A DNA stretch of 7,133 nt from Verrucomicrobiota bacterium (lineage in GTDB: Bacteria; Verrucomicrobiota; Verrucomicrobiia; Limisphaerales; SXQI01). The DNA lies in the NCBI GenBank assembly GCA_008933045.1, contig WBXJ01000154.1:1-7133 (forward strand), given 5' to 3'. Position numbers and translations under genes: made by a program. Positions 1 through 7,133 of this stretch are shown here, in pieces (position 1 is the stretch's first letter; the number at the start of each line of letters is the position of its first letter). A model generated the notes under the pieces. That model did no database searches, was not told the DNA's origin, and saw only the letters and a list, made by a program, of their open reading frames with translations.

Positions 1-627
1 CGCAAGCGCGGCTAGCTCAACCACCGTCATTGGCGGATAGGATTTAGCCGGCGTGAATATCTCGTGTTTGCCAAGGTGCGCAAAAAGCGACCCTTCCTGG
101 CTGAATGTCGACGAGTGGGTGAGGCTGTCGTAGCGAAAGTCACGCCGCTGGAACCGGCCTTTGCTCAGGTAGCCCCACTCTGCGAAAGTGATCGGCAGGT
201 TGCCCTGGGCGCGCATCGTCAGGGCGTCGCCATGGACGAGGTTTTGCGAAAGCACGTAGAACGCGGCGCGATACAGATCGTCCGAAGGAGCGAGGTTCAG
301 ATACTCAGCGAAGATTTCGAGCAGGTTGGCGCGGCAATCGGCAATGTTGTCCGGTAACAGTTCGATGCCGTAAATGCACATCAGCCCGAGCAGCGCGTAG
401 TGCCGCCGCTCGAAATCGGACTTGCCATATTTGAGTTCCACGGCAGCGAGTTTCCGCCGCAGGATTTGCGTAAGAAAATTGCCATCGCCGCAAGCCGACT
501 CCAAGAACCGCGAGTCAATGCGCTCGGTCTCACCCTTCACCAAGTCGAGCATGGCCTCGACCATCCACGCGGGGGTGAATACCTCCCCGTGGTCGGCGAC
601 GCGTTGTTTGGACTTCACCAGGCTCAT
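1..627 (-). CDS. Adenine-specific DNA methyltransferase of a restriction-modification system, N-terminal part
   Basis: The frame reads without a stop from an ATG at 627 down to the left edge (209 codons), so the C-terminal part is missing. It begins MSLVKSKQRVADHGEVFTP. Three features mark a class I SAM-dependent N6-adenine methyltransferase: GEVFTP at residues 14-19, as in motif X of these enzymes; ESACGDGNF at 43-51, the SAM-binding motif I; and GIELLPDN at 87-94, the acidic end of the second strand (motif II). The catalytic NPPY-type motif IV is not in the visible part. Such proteins transfer a methyl group from SAM to adenine in DNA and usually sit beside a helicase or nuclease in restriction-modification or related defence loci. 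An in-frame TGA directly precedes the CCC before the ATG, which fixes the start as ATG 627 or GTG 618; no clear Shine-Dalgarno is visible. G+C is about 59%, well above the neighbouring gene, which suggests transfer. Motif I has Ser where Pro is usual. The family is clear; the exact type (I, IIG or other) is not. Confidence 0.88.
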   Translation of the reverse strand, partial: MSLVKSKQRVADHGEVFTPAWMVEAMLDLVKGETERIDSRFLESACGDGNFLTQILRRKLAAVELKYGKSDFERRHYALLGLMCIYGIELLPDNIADCRANLLEIFAEYLNLAPSDDLYRAAFYVLSQNLVHGDALTMRAQGNLPITFAEWGYLSKGRFQRRDFRYDSLTHSSTFSQEGSLFAHLGKHEIFTPAKSYPPMTVVELAALA

Positions 628-677
628 GGGTCAATGTGGCTTCGGCAAGCGTGGGCTTCCTCGCGGACTTTGGCGAC

Positions 678-705
678 AAAAACCGGCGGCTTTATCCGGA
701 GCCGG
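678..705 (-). terminator. Possible weak Rho-independent terminator after the cytochrome gene
   Basis: On the minus strand, about 20 nt after the stop codon at 725, the arms CCGGC and GCCGG (701-705 and 683-687) enclose a 13-nt loop and are followed by five T residues (682-678). An alternative 5-bp pairing, CGGCT with AGCCG, is possible inside the same segment. The stem is short and the loop long, so it would be weak. Its position between two same-strand genes fits termination of the large gene before the methyltransferase. Confidence 0.33.
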
Positions 706-724
706 AATTGTTATGACGGTGAGA

Positions 725-3700
725 TCAGCGTTGAGGGGGCCGACGGGGTGGTTCGCCCACCAACGGTTGGGTGCTGCGGAGGTAGGCGAAGAGATCGCGA
801 ACCTGCTCATCACTGAACCCCTCCATGAGTCCTTCAGGCATCAACGAAATACCCGCCAGTTTGACCTCGGAGAGATCTTTTCGTGCGAAGCTCATGTTTT
901 GATTATCTAAGCCTCGAAGCACGACGGTGTTCTGATCTTGCTCAACGAGAAAACCTGAAAGGGATCGACCGTCCTTGGTTTCCACAGAATAGTTCTCAAA
1001 CCCTTCTCGAATTTCCGCGCTAGGATTTACAATGGCGAGCAGCATGGATTCTAGGTCTGCGCGATTGTGAACCGTTAAGTCTGGCCCTACTTCTGCACCT
1101 TGATTAAACAGTTTGTGACAATTGGCACACGTGTTTTGGAAGAGTGTCCGGCCTTGATAGGGATCCCCTGTGTTGCTCCGAATGGCTCTCGCGAGTTCAG
1201 TAATTTTTTTCTCCATTTCAAGGGTGGTTGGAACACTCGTCCGTGGCCAATGCTTTTGGAGTAATGCCTGAAGCTCGGGGTTCGAGTGTTGTTTCAGTTT
1301 GCGAACAATCGTCAGGGGAATGGTTTCAGGTTTGATTCCGAACCCTGACCATGAAGTTCCATTGGTATGAATGGATTGAGCAAATTTTAGGGCCCAAGCC
1401 GATCGACTAGCGAGCAATGTCTGGGCGGTCGCGAGTGATTCTCGTCCCAAAGTTGGGTAGGCACTGATGATAATATCCGCGATTGAGGGGTCGTCGTAGT
1501 TCTGAAAAGCAGATAACACCGCCTGTCGCAAGGCGTCATCCTTATAGACCCCGCGGTAGGCGCGAGCCAGGACGGGAATCGCTTCAGGCACCTTGACTTC
1601 CGCCATCACACCTAAGAATTCCAACCGTTCGCTACGTGAAGCGGTTTCGTCGGCGACAATCGAGATCGCTTGGCGGATAGCTCGCGGATCCCCTTGACGC
1701 AAAGCAAACGCGGCTGAACCGACACCATGTCGAGCCATTGCCTTGGTTAGCGGGGCAGGGAGTCCTGCCAACGTCCGCCCTTTGAATGCAGTCTCAAATC
1801 CAGTTATCAACCGACGGCTATGTTCCACGGAGGGAGAGAGATCGAATAGCCGCGCACAGTTAAGCAGGTCTTGACGTGACCCCGCCTGCGCAAAGCGACG
1901 AATGACGCGATCGAGAAGATGAGTCTCCACCAACTTTCCACGCCAAAAAGAAGCGTCAGCGAAGAGTTGGAGGACAGCGTCGGGATTGTTCTCGCAATGA
2001 GCTTCGATGGCCCACCAGATGAGGAGTGGCATTCGATTGTCCTGCGTATCCTCATCGCGCATTGCAAGGTTCCGGATGATTGGCAAGCATTGGTCTGCGG
2101 AGAGGCGTTTAGCGGTGGCCGCCAGTTGGTTGCGGACTTCGAGATTCTTTTCCGTGCTAGCCATCGCCGTTAATTCGCTCGCAACAGGACGCGAAGCGGA
2201 TTTTTCGTCACCGACCAATCGCACCGTCCAGAGGCGCACTGACGGGTCGGAATGTTTGAGTGCCTTTCTCACTTCTGAATCAGTCAGACCTCCGCAGAGA
2301 TTGAGTGCCCACAACGTTTCTAAGCTAATCTGACCTGAAGTCTCATGAAGGGTGTTCGACAATTTTGGAATCACCGAAGGATCCTTACGATCAGCTAGGA
2401 GCCGTAACGCGGTTTGGCGAACCCAGCGGTTGGGATGGGCCAACCGTTCGAGGAGTTGAGCAGAGGTTTGCGTGCCTAAATTTTCTGAGCGGACTGGAGC
2501 GCTGCCTTTGGTCTTAAGTCGATAGATGCGACCGTTTCCGGTGTCGAGCTTTCCCTCGTGGTTTCGGAAATGGTTGACCTGTTGGTCATACCAATCACAA
2601 ATATAAACTGCTCCCTCTGGGCCGACCTTGATGTCAACGGGTCGAAACCAACGATCGTCGCTGGTCACAGGTCGTGAGATGTCCTTGGTGCGGAACGAAG
2701 ATCGGTCTGGAAGAATTTCGCTCTGCACGATTCGGCCTTGCAGTGGTTCGACTCCAAACAAACGCCCGGTGTATTGTGCCGGCAAACTTCCGTGATCATA
2801 GATGATGAAGTTATGGGTGAATCGAGGCACACTATCTTGCGGAATAGATGTAAAATATCCAAAGGCGTATGGGTTAGAAAGCGGCCCGTGTTTCTCAAAA
2901 CCTTTTTGAAGATACGCTCCTTGGAAGTAATGAAACCCCCGAGTATCTCCACCGTTGTGTCCCGAAAAAATCCTCCCCTGACTGTCGATTTCGCAACCAA
3001 AAGCGTTTCCACCGCCTTCCGAGAAGATTTCGTAAATGCGCTTCTCGGGATGGTAACGCCAAATGTTTTGGCCCTGAGAATAAATGGGCTTCGGATTCTT
3101 GACGATTCCATGGGGGCCGTACACCAGAATATTCGCGGTCACCGTGCTGCCTTGGGCACCGTAGAGCCATCCATCAGGCCCCCATCGGAGTGAGTTGGCA
3201 ACGCTATGCGTATCCTCAAGTCCAAAACCAGCGAGGCGCACCTCGGGATCACCGTCCGGGCGGTCATCATCATTCGAATCGGGATAAAAGAGTAAGTAGG
3301 GAGGGTTTAGAATCCAGACACCCCCACGTCCGCGTTCGACGGAGGTAACGATATTCAGGTCGTCCAGAAAAGTTTTGTGGAGGTCGTAGATTCCGTCTCC
3401 GTTGGAGTCCTCATGGATCGTGATCCGATCTACCCCTTTAAAGTGGTGGGGTGGTGGCGGTGGTACTTTGTCGTAGACGGATCGCCAGACGCTGTCGTGA
3501 CTCACCAGCTTCAGTCCGGCTGGCGAAGGATATTGGCGATATTCGACCACCCACATTCGACCTTTTTCGTCGAAATTGAGGAAAACCGGTTGCGAAATTT
3601 GGGGTTCGCTCAGCACCTGTTCCCATTCTAGATCGTCCGCAATACGAAATTTTGAAACCGCTTCCTTCGGGCTAAGTGGCGGGGCCTGAGTCTCCTGTGG

Positions 3701-5350
3701 CGGATCAACGTTGACGGCTGTGGAAACCGGTTGAGCAATCGGTTGAGGGGTTGGTCGTGGAACCGAACGCTCGGTTGTTTCGAGGGTAGACGGAGGCACC
3801 GGATCCTTGAGGCACCAAAGGATGCCGTTGAGAAGTAAACGACGAAATGTAGGGAGTTGAAAATCTCCTCGGTCTCCCAATGACGTGTAGAAAACGCGAC
3901 GATCCTGCGCCGTATTGACCCAAGCCACAGGCTCGACAAAATCCTGTCCCTCGATTCTGCCCTGCAACAGAGGCACCGTGGTGCGAGCGAGTTGATGACT
4001 TTTGTAAAGGTGGGAGGTGACATTAAACGCAGCGGATTTGATGCCGGTGAGCACCACATGCGTGGAGTTCGAGGCGACTCGTTCGACCGTGGTGTGCGGG
4101 GCCGCAGGCGGCTTGTTGTTATAGTGCCCTTCATAATGCCCTCCGAAAACATCCACGTCGAACTTGGACCAAGAGGCATACTCTGAACCCGTTGGCGTCG
4201 CGTCAAAAGCATGACTCGCGGTGCGGATGCCAACCACCGGCTTGCCTGCATCAATATGAGCACGAAGCAATTCCATCATCGCCCGAGGTGGGGTGCGTCG
4301 TCGAACGCTCACCAACACTAAATCAGCTAGTTTAATCGCCTCGTAATTCGTGAATTTCGGATCCCCATCCGTCGATGACGACAACACATACGAGATTTGA
4401 TATCCGCGCCACTCAAGTTCCTTGCGAGCGAAATCAGGCAAGGTTTCCCAAGTGTGATATTCATTTTCACCGATGATTATCGCGATGCGTTTTTTGATGT
4501 CGCCTTGAAAATTAAAGGGTTCGCCACCTAACAAATCCGCACTCGTTATGCTCGGACACCAATATTGCTCAATATGCTCCACCACTAATTCCGTGCCTCG
4601 GAAGTGTGAAACGAAGGGCCGTTTTCGGTGGTTATACATCGAGTCGGTCAAGTCACGCATCAATACCACGTTTTGACCCTGCGCCACCAACTGCCGGATC
4701 GCAAACGGACGCCCGAGCACGCACATGTTGATGTGAACGCCCATGATGATCACGTTGGTGATTCCCCGTTGCCGCATCAAATAGAACGCTTCTGCGGAAT
4801 CCGTGATCGCATCACCGTCCTTAATCTCCAGCGCGGGATGTTGGCGGATCCATGCCCCGTATCCCGGGCATTCTGGGCAACCATCGCAACCGCCATCCGA
4901 GTCGTCGATCGGGAGCGCAGGTTCCTTCACCCCGTCGAGCGAGCACCAACCAGCCAGTGGGGTCTTGGTTTCCACTTTGGGAGCCGACTGCGCCAGTTTG
5001 CGTCCGGGATGATTTTTGTAAAAACCTAGCGTATCACTGGGACAGTGAATAATGAGCATTCCCTTGCTGCGAGCCGCCTTCAGAACCTCGTTCATTCGTG
5101 GAGCCATCTCGCCGACGCGCTCTGTGGCATCAGGACAGTGATGCTTGTCCCACATATCGCAGATCACCACTGCAGTTCGACCCGCATCCCATTCAACCTG
5201 TTTTTCTACAACCTGCGGCCCACCTTCATTTGCAACGGCTTTGGTGCGCGCACGAGTTTGTAGCTTAACGGATTCACCCGCCAGCACCGCCGAGTTCGCC
5301 AAATTCAGCAGAGCAAAGCCAATAATCCAGCACTGAAGGAATTGTTTCAT
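725..5350 (-). CDS. Exported multidomain PVC-type c-haem protein: isochorismatase-like, ThuA-like, beta-propeller, HEAT, CxxCH
   Basis: A single intact frame of 1541 residues. Residues 1-24 form a signal peptide (Lys, hydrophobic core, then VLA before Gly25), so the protein is exported. Residues about 55-265 are an isochorismatase-like hydrolase with a candidate Asp65-Lys177-Cys210 triad; Cys210 lies in GVHINMC. Residues about 286-515 resemble the ThuA family, which has a class-I glutamine-amidotransferase-like fold (RIAIIIGENEYHTWE, then GIRTASHAF). Residues 517-562 are a Pro/Gln/Thr linker. Residues about 565-945 form the PVC-type beta-propeller, formerly annotated as 'membrane-bound dehydrogenase', with calcium-loop-like DSNGDGIYD at 648-656 and DSNDDDRPDGD at 691-701. 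Residues about 960-1300 are helical with HEAT-like repeats. Residues about 1396-1530 are a c-type haem domain with CANCH at 1408-1412 and Met1504 of LMPEGL as the likely distal ligand. The haem requires periplasmic maturation. A role in periplasmic oxidation of sugars or similar compounds is inferred; the substrate is unknown. Propeller-haem proteins of this family usually lack the two N-terminal enzyme domains. Confidence 0.93.
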   Translation of the reverse strand: MKQFLQCWIIGFALLNLANSAVLAGESVKLQTRARTKAVANEGGPQVVEKQVEWDAGRTAVVICDMWDKHHCPDATERVGEMAPRMNEVLKAARSKGMLIIHCPSDTLGFYKNHPGRKLAQSAPKVETKTPLAGWCSLDGVKEPALPIDDSDGGCDGCPECPGYGAWIRQHPALEIKDGDAITDSAEAFYLMRQRGITNVIIMGVHINMCVLGRPFAIRQLVAQGQNVVLMRDLTDSMYNHRKRPFVSHFRGTELVVEHIEQYWCPSITSADLLGGEPFNFQGDIKKRIAIIIGENEYHTWETLPDFARKELEWRGYQISYVLSSSTDGDPKFTNYEAIKLADLVLVSVRRRTPPRAMMELLRAHIDAGKPVVGIRTASHAFDATPTGSEYASWSKFDVDVFGGHYEGHYNNKPPAAPHTTVERVASNSTHVVLTGIKSAAFNVTSHLYKSHQLARTTVPLLQGRIEGQDFVEPVAWVNTAQDRRVFYTSLGDRGDFQLPTFRRLLLNGILWCLKDPVPPSTLETTERSVPRPTPQPIAQPVSTAVNVDPPQETQAPPLSPKEAVSKFRIADDLEWEQVLSEPQISQPVFLNFDEKGRMWVVEYRQYPSPAGLKLVSHDSVWRSVYDKVPPPPPHHFKGVDRITIHEDSNGDGIYDLHKTFLDDLNIVTSVERGRGGVWILNPPYLLFYPDSNDDDRPDGDPEVRLAGFGLEDTHSVANSLRWGPDGWLYGAQGSTVTANILVYGPHGIVKNPKPIYSQGQNIWRYHPEKRIYEIFSEGGGNAFGCEIDSQGRIFSGHNGGDTRGFHYFQGAYLQKGFEKHGPLSNPYAFGYFTSIPQDSVPRFTHNFIIYDHGSLPAQYTGRLFGVEPLQGRIVQSEILPDRSSFRTKDISRPVTSDDRWFRPVDIKVGPEGAVYICDWYDQQVNHFRNHEGKLDTGNGRIYRLKTKGSAPVRSENLGTQTSAQLLERLAHPNRWVRQTALRLLADRKDPSVIPKLSNTLHETSGQISLETLWALNLCGGLTDSEVRKALKHSDPSVRLWTVRLVGDEKSASRPVASELTAMASTEKNLEVRNQLAATAKRLSADQCLPIIRNLAMRDEDTQDNRMPLLIWWAIEAHCENNPDAVLQLFADASFWRGKLVETHLLDRVIRRFAQAGSRQDLLNCARLFDLSPSVEHSRRLITGFETAFKGRTLAGLPAPLTKAMARHGVGSAAFALRQGDPRAIRQAISIVADETASRSERLEFLGVMAEVKVPEAIPVLARAYRGVYKDDALRQAVLSAFQNYDDPSIADIIISAYPTLGRESLATAQTLLASRSAWALKFAQSIHTNGTSWSGFGIKPETIPLTIVRKLKQHSNPELQALLQKHWPRTSVPTTLEMEKKITELARAIRSNTGDPYQGRTLFQNTCANCHKLFNQGAEVGPDLTVHNRADLESMLLAIVNPSAEIREGFENYSVETKDGRSLSGFLVEQDQNTVVLRGLDNQNMSFARKDLSEVKLAGISLMPEGLMEGFSDEQVRDLFAYLRSTQPLVGEPPRRPPQR

Positions 5351-5544
5351 GATTTCTGCAACATTGTCTCAAAATGAAGTGATAGACAATCTTGAAACTT
5401 CATGTGGATTCACTTTTTAGAGAAGTTTGGGTCAACTTTTATTCAAATTGAACGCGGGTTTTTGATCGCCTTTCGTCTCAGGATTGGCAATTCCGCCTAA
5501 CAAACTCACTTGCTTCTTGCTCAAGCGCTTTTAAAGTTATCGGA
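5351..5544. promoter_or_regulatory. Divergent intergenic region between the cytochrome gene and gcvP
   Basis: This 194-bp AT-richer region must hold the promoters of both divergent genes. Toward the cytochrome gene (minus strand), TTGACC at 5435-5430 could be a -35 box, but the hexamer 17 nt on, TGAATC at 5412-5407, is a poor -10. Toward gcvP (plus strand), TTGCTT at 5510-5515 and TAAAGT at 5532-5537 are 16 nt apart and only weakly match sigma-70 boxes; if used they would give an almost leaderless gcvP transcript. Neither start codon has a convincing Shine-Dalgarno. The best-defined structure is the pair of interlocked inverted repeats listed separately. I see no glycine riboswitch. Confidence 0.5.
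5363..5403. repeat. Two interlocked perfect 7-bp inverted repeats upstream of the cytochrome gene
   Basis: On the plus strand ATTGTCT (5363-5369) is the exact reverse complement of AGACAAT (5384-5390), and ATGAAGT (5374-5380) of ACTTCAT (5397-5403). The order is A1-B1-A2-B2 with spacers of 4, 3 and 6 nt, so each repeat has one arm inside the loop of the other. In RNA from the minus strand this is an H-type pseudoknot topology, or two mutually exclusive hairpins, ending 12 nt before the start codon of the cytochrome gene. In DNA it could be a pair of overlapping operator sites. The repeats are directly visible; any function is inferred. Confidence 0.6.
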
Positions 5545-7133
5545 ATGTCGGAAAAAAGTCCGCTGAACGAAGATCAAAATTTGAATTTAAATCTACTCAA
5601 TCACCCTGACCGGTTCGTGAATCGTCACCTAGGTCCAAGCTCCGCTCAACGGCAAGAAATGCTGAACACTCTTGGACTTAAGACCTTGGAAGAATTGGTA
5701 GATAAAACCGTTCCCAAAAAGCTTCAGACAACCACGCCACTCCGGTTCGAGGCGGAAACGTCGGAATACGAGCTTCTCCGCAATCTCAGAAGCATTGCGG
5801 ATCGGAACAAGGTGTTTCGTTCCTATATTGGGATGGGCTATTACGACACCATCACCCCGGGAGTCATCCAACGCAACATCCTTGAGAACCCAGGCTGGTA
5901 CACTCAATACACGCCGTATCAGGCTGAAATTTCGCAGGGCCGGCTCGAGTCGCTCCTTAATTTTCAAACAATGATTTGCGATCTCACGGGGTTGGAGATT
6001 TCTAATGCCTCACTGTTGGATGAAGCGACCGCGGCGGCGGAAGGGATGGCCCTTTGTTTGGGGGTCAAGTCTACCGAAACAGGCGGCACGTTTTTCGTTT
6101 CCGAACTCTGCCATCCTCAGACCATCGCTGTCGTTAAAACACGCGCGCTACCCCTCGGAATTATTCTTGAGATTGGGAACCACACCTCATACCAGCCCGG
6201 TCCAGATTTCCTGGGTGCGTTAGTTCAGTATCCTGCGACTGATGGATCTATCCATGATTACCGCGAGTTTGCGGATAAGGTGCATGCCGCAAAAGGGTTG
6301 TTGGTGGTGGCTACCGACTTATTGGCGTTAACCTTGCTAACACCGCCGGGCGAATTCGGTGCCGATGTTGCGGTGGGAAGTGCTCAACGTTTTGGAGTTC
6401 CGTTAGGTTATGGGGGGCCGCACGCAGCGTTTTTTGCGACCCGTGATCGTTTCAAACGACAGATGCCGGGGCGATTGATCGGAGTTTCCAAAGATGCCCA
6501 AGGCCGCCCCGGCTATCGGCTTTCATTGCAGACACGGGAACAACATATCCGTCGGGAAAAAGCGACCAGCAACATTTGTACAGCCCAAGCATTACTAGCT
6601 AATATGGCGGCAATGTATGCCGTTTATCATGGTCCAGAGGGTCTGAGGCAAATCGCATCCCGATTGCATCAACTGACGGCGTTGCTCGCTCTGGGTTTGC
6701 AGCGTCTAGGATATACTGTTCAGCACGAGTTCTTTTTTGATACCCTGAGTATCCGGACGGGGCTTCAATCCGCAGCGGATATTTGCGCACTAGCTGAGGA
6801 TCACCAAGTCAACCTGCGAAGGGTGGATTCAACAACGATTGGCATTTCTCTCGATGAAACCACCAACGTTTCCGCAGTGGATCAGTTGTTCTTGATCTTT
6901 AATCAGGGTCAGCCACCGAACTTCACCGTCGCCGACTTGCAGTCATCGATCGGCAGTTCTGGGGTTCTCAACCGTGAGCCGTTTATCCGCAGGACTCGGT
7001 TTCTTCAGCACGCTGTTTTCAATCAATATCATTCCGAAACAGAGTTGCTTCGTTATATCCGGCGTTTGGAGTCGCGTGATCTTTCGTTGACTTCCTCAAT
7101 GATACCATTGGGATCCTGCACCATGAAACTCAA
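5545..7133 (+). CDS. gcvP: Glycine dehydrogenase (decarboxylating), glycine cleavage system P-protein, N-terminal part
   Basis: The frame opens at ATG 5545 and runs off the right edge after 529 complete codons; full-length single-chain P-proteins have about 950 residues, so a little over half is present. The P-protein is a PLP enzyme that decarboxylates glycine and passes the aminomethyl group to the lipoyl arm of GcvH, feeding one-carbon units to tetrahydrofolate. Family hallmarks are FVNRHLGP (24-31), YIGMGYYDT (94-102), YTPYQAEISQGRLE (122-135), NASLLDEATAAAE (154-166), the GVPLGYGGPHAAFF block, QTREQHIRREKATSNICTAQ and SMIPLGSCTMKL (518-529). The PLP-binding lysine lies in the C-terminal half, beyond the window. 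The start is firm: upstream the frame closes at a TGA (5449-5451) with no ATG, GTG or TTG between. About 20 Asn/Leu-rich residues precede the conserved N-terminus. No clear Shine-Dalgarno is seen, only CGGA touching the ATG. gcvT and gcvH are not upstream; they could lie downstream or elsewhere. Confidence 0.97.
   Translation, partial: MSEKSPLNEDQNLNLNLLNHPDRFVNRHLGPSSAQRQEMLNTLGLKTLEELVDKTVPKKLQTTTPLRFEAETSEYELLRNLRSIADRNKVFRSYIGMGYYDTITPGVIQRNILENPGWYTQYTPYQAEISQGRLESLLNFQTMICDLTGLEISNASLLDEATAAAEGMALCLGVKSTETGGTFFVSELCHPQTIAVVKTRALPLGIILEIGNHTSYQPGPDFLGALVQYPATDGSIHDYREFADKVHAAKGLLVVATDLLALTLLTPPGEFGADVAVGSAQRFGVPLGYGGPHAAFFATRDRFKRQMPGRLIGVSKDAQGRPGYRLSLQTREQHIRREKATSNICTAQALLANMAAMYAVYHGPEGLRQIASRLHQLTALLALGLQRLGYTVQHEFFFDTLSIRTGLQSAADICALAEDHQVNLRRVDSTTIGISLDETTNVSAVDQLFLIFNQGQPPNFTVADLQSSIGSSGVLNREPFIRRTRFLQHAVFNQYHSETELLRYIRRLESRDLSLTSSMIPLGSCTMKL

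Noticed and set aside
64..910. Overlapping plus-strand open frames at 64-357, 400-816 and 422-910
   Set aside because: They lie antisense to the methyltransferase, whose minus-strand frame has clear family motifs, and to the 3' end of the cytochrome gene. Their translations show no recognisable domain.
3665..3802. Possible false fusion of two genes at the Pro-rich linker
   Set aside because: The frame is continuous with no stop or frameshift sign, and no internal signal peptide follows the linker, so a genuine single protein is more likely.
2665..4263. Medium-length frames within the cytochrome gene, such as plus 2738-3193, minus 2665-3111 and minus 3628-4263
   Set aside because: All are out-of-frame shadows of the intact 1541-residue gene, with low-complexity or basic translations and no motifs.
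5523..5530. Palindrome AAGCGCTT upstream of gcvP as an operator
   Set aside because: It is only 8 bp, does not extend on either side, and palindromes of this length are expected by chance.
5404..5544. Glycine riboswitch in front of gcvP
   Set aside because: The leader is short and I see neither the conserved glycine-aptamer core nor a tandem hairpin arrangement or terminator before the ATG.
5629..5967. Minus-strand frame of 112 codons
   Set aside because: It lies wholly antisense to the conserved N-terminus of gcvP, which explains the sequence in this stretch.

Overview
The window looks like chromosomal DNA from a PVC-superphylum bacterium, most likely Verrucomicrobiota and possibly Planctomycetota. 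The main reason is the large central gene. It encodes an exported protein with the 'PVC-type' beta-propeller, HEAT repeats and a C-terminal CxxCH haem domain, an arrangement that is abundant in those phyla and rare elsewhere. The G+C of the central gene is about 50% in the lines I sampled.

Layout: (1) Positions 1-627, minus strand: the N-terminal 209 codons of an adenine-specific DNA methyltransferase of the restriction-modification type, running off the left edge. Its G+C is about 59% (my count over the first 600 bases), clearly above the rest, which suggests horizontal acquisition. (2) Positions 628-724: a short gap with a possible weak terminator and a startless reading frame that ends in an ATGA overlap with the methyltransferase start. 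(3) Positions 725-5350, minus strand: one uninterrupted 1541-residue gene joining a signal peptide, an isochorismatase-like hydrolase, a ThuA-like domain, a proline-rich linker, a PVC beta-propeller, a HEAT-repeat segment and a c-type haem domain. (4) Positions 5351-5544: a divergent intergenic region. Next to the start of the large gene it carries two interlocked perfect 7-bp inverted repeats. (5) Positions 5545-7133, plus strand: the first 529 codons of gcvP, the P-protein of the glycine cleavage system, cut by the right edge just after the SMIPLGSCTMKL motif.

The three genes do not form an obvious pathway. gcvP is a housekeeping gene of one-carbon metabolism and is divergent from the large cytochrome gene. 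The cytochrome is probably a periplasmic or envelope-associated oxidase or dehydrogenase acting on sugars or related compounds. The methyltransferase probably belongs to an accessory defence island that begins near position 700 and continues to the left. The most unusual items are the multi-enzyme fusion and the interlocked inverted repeats in front of it.
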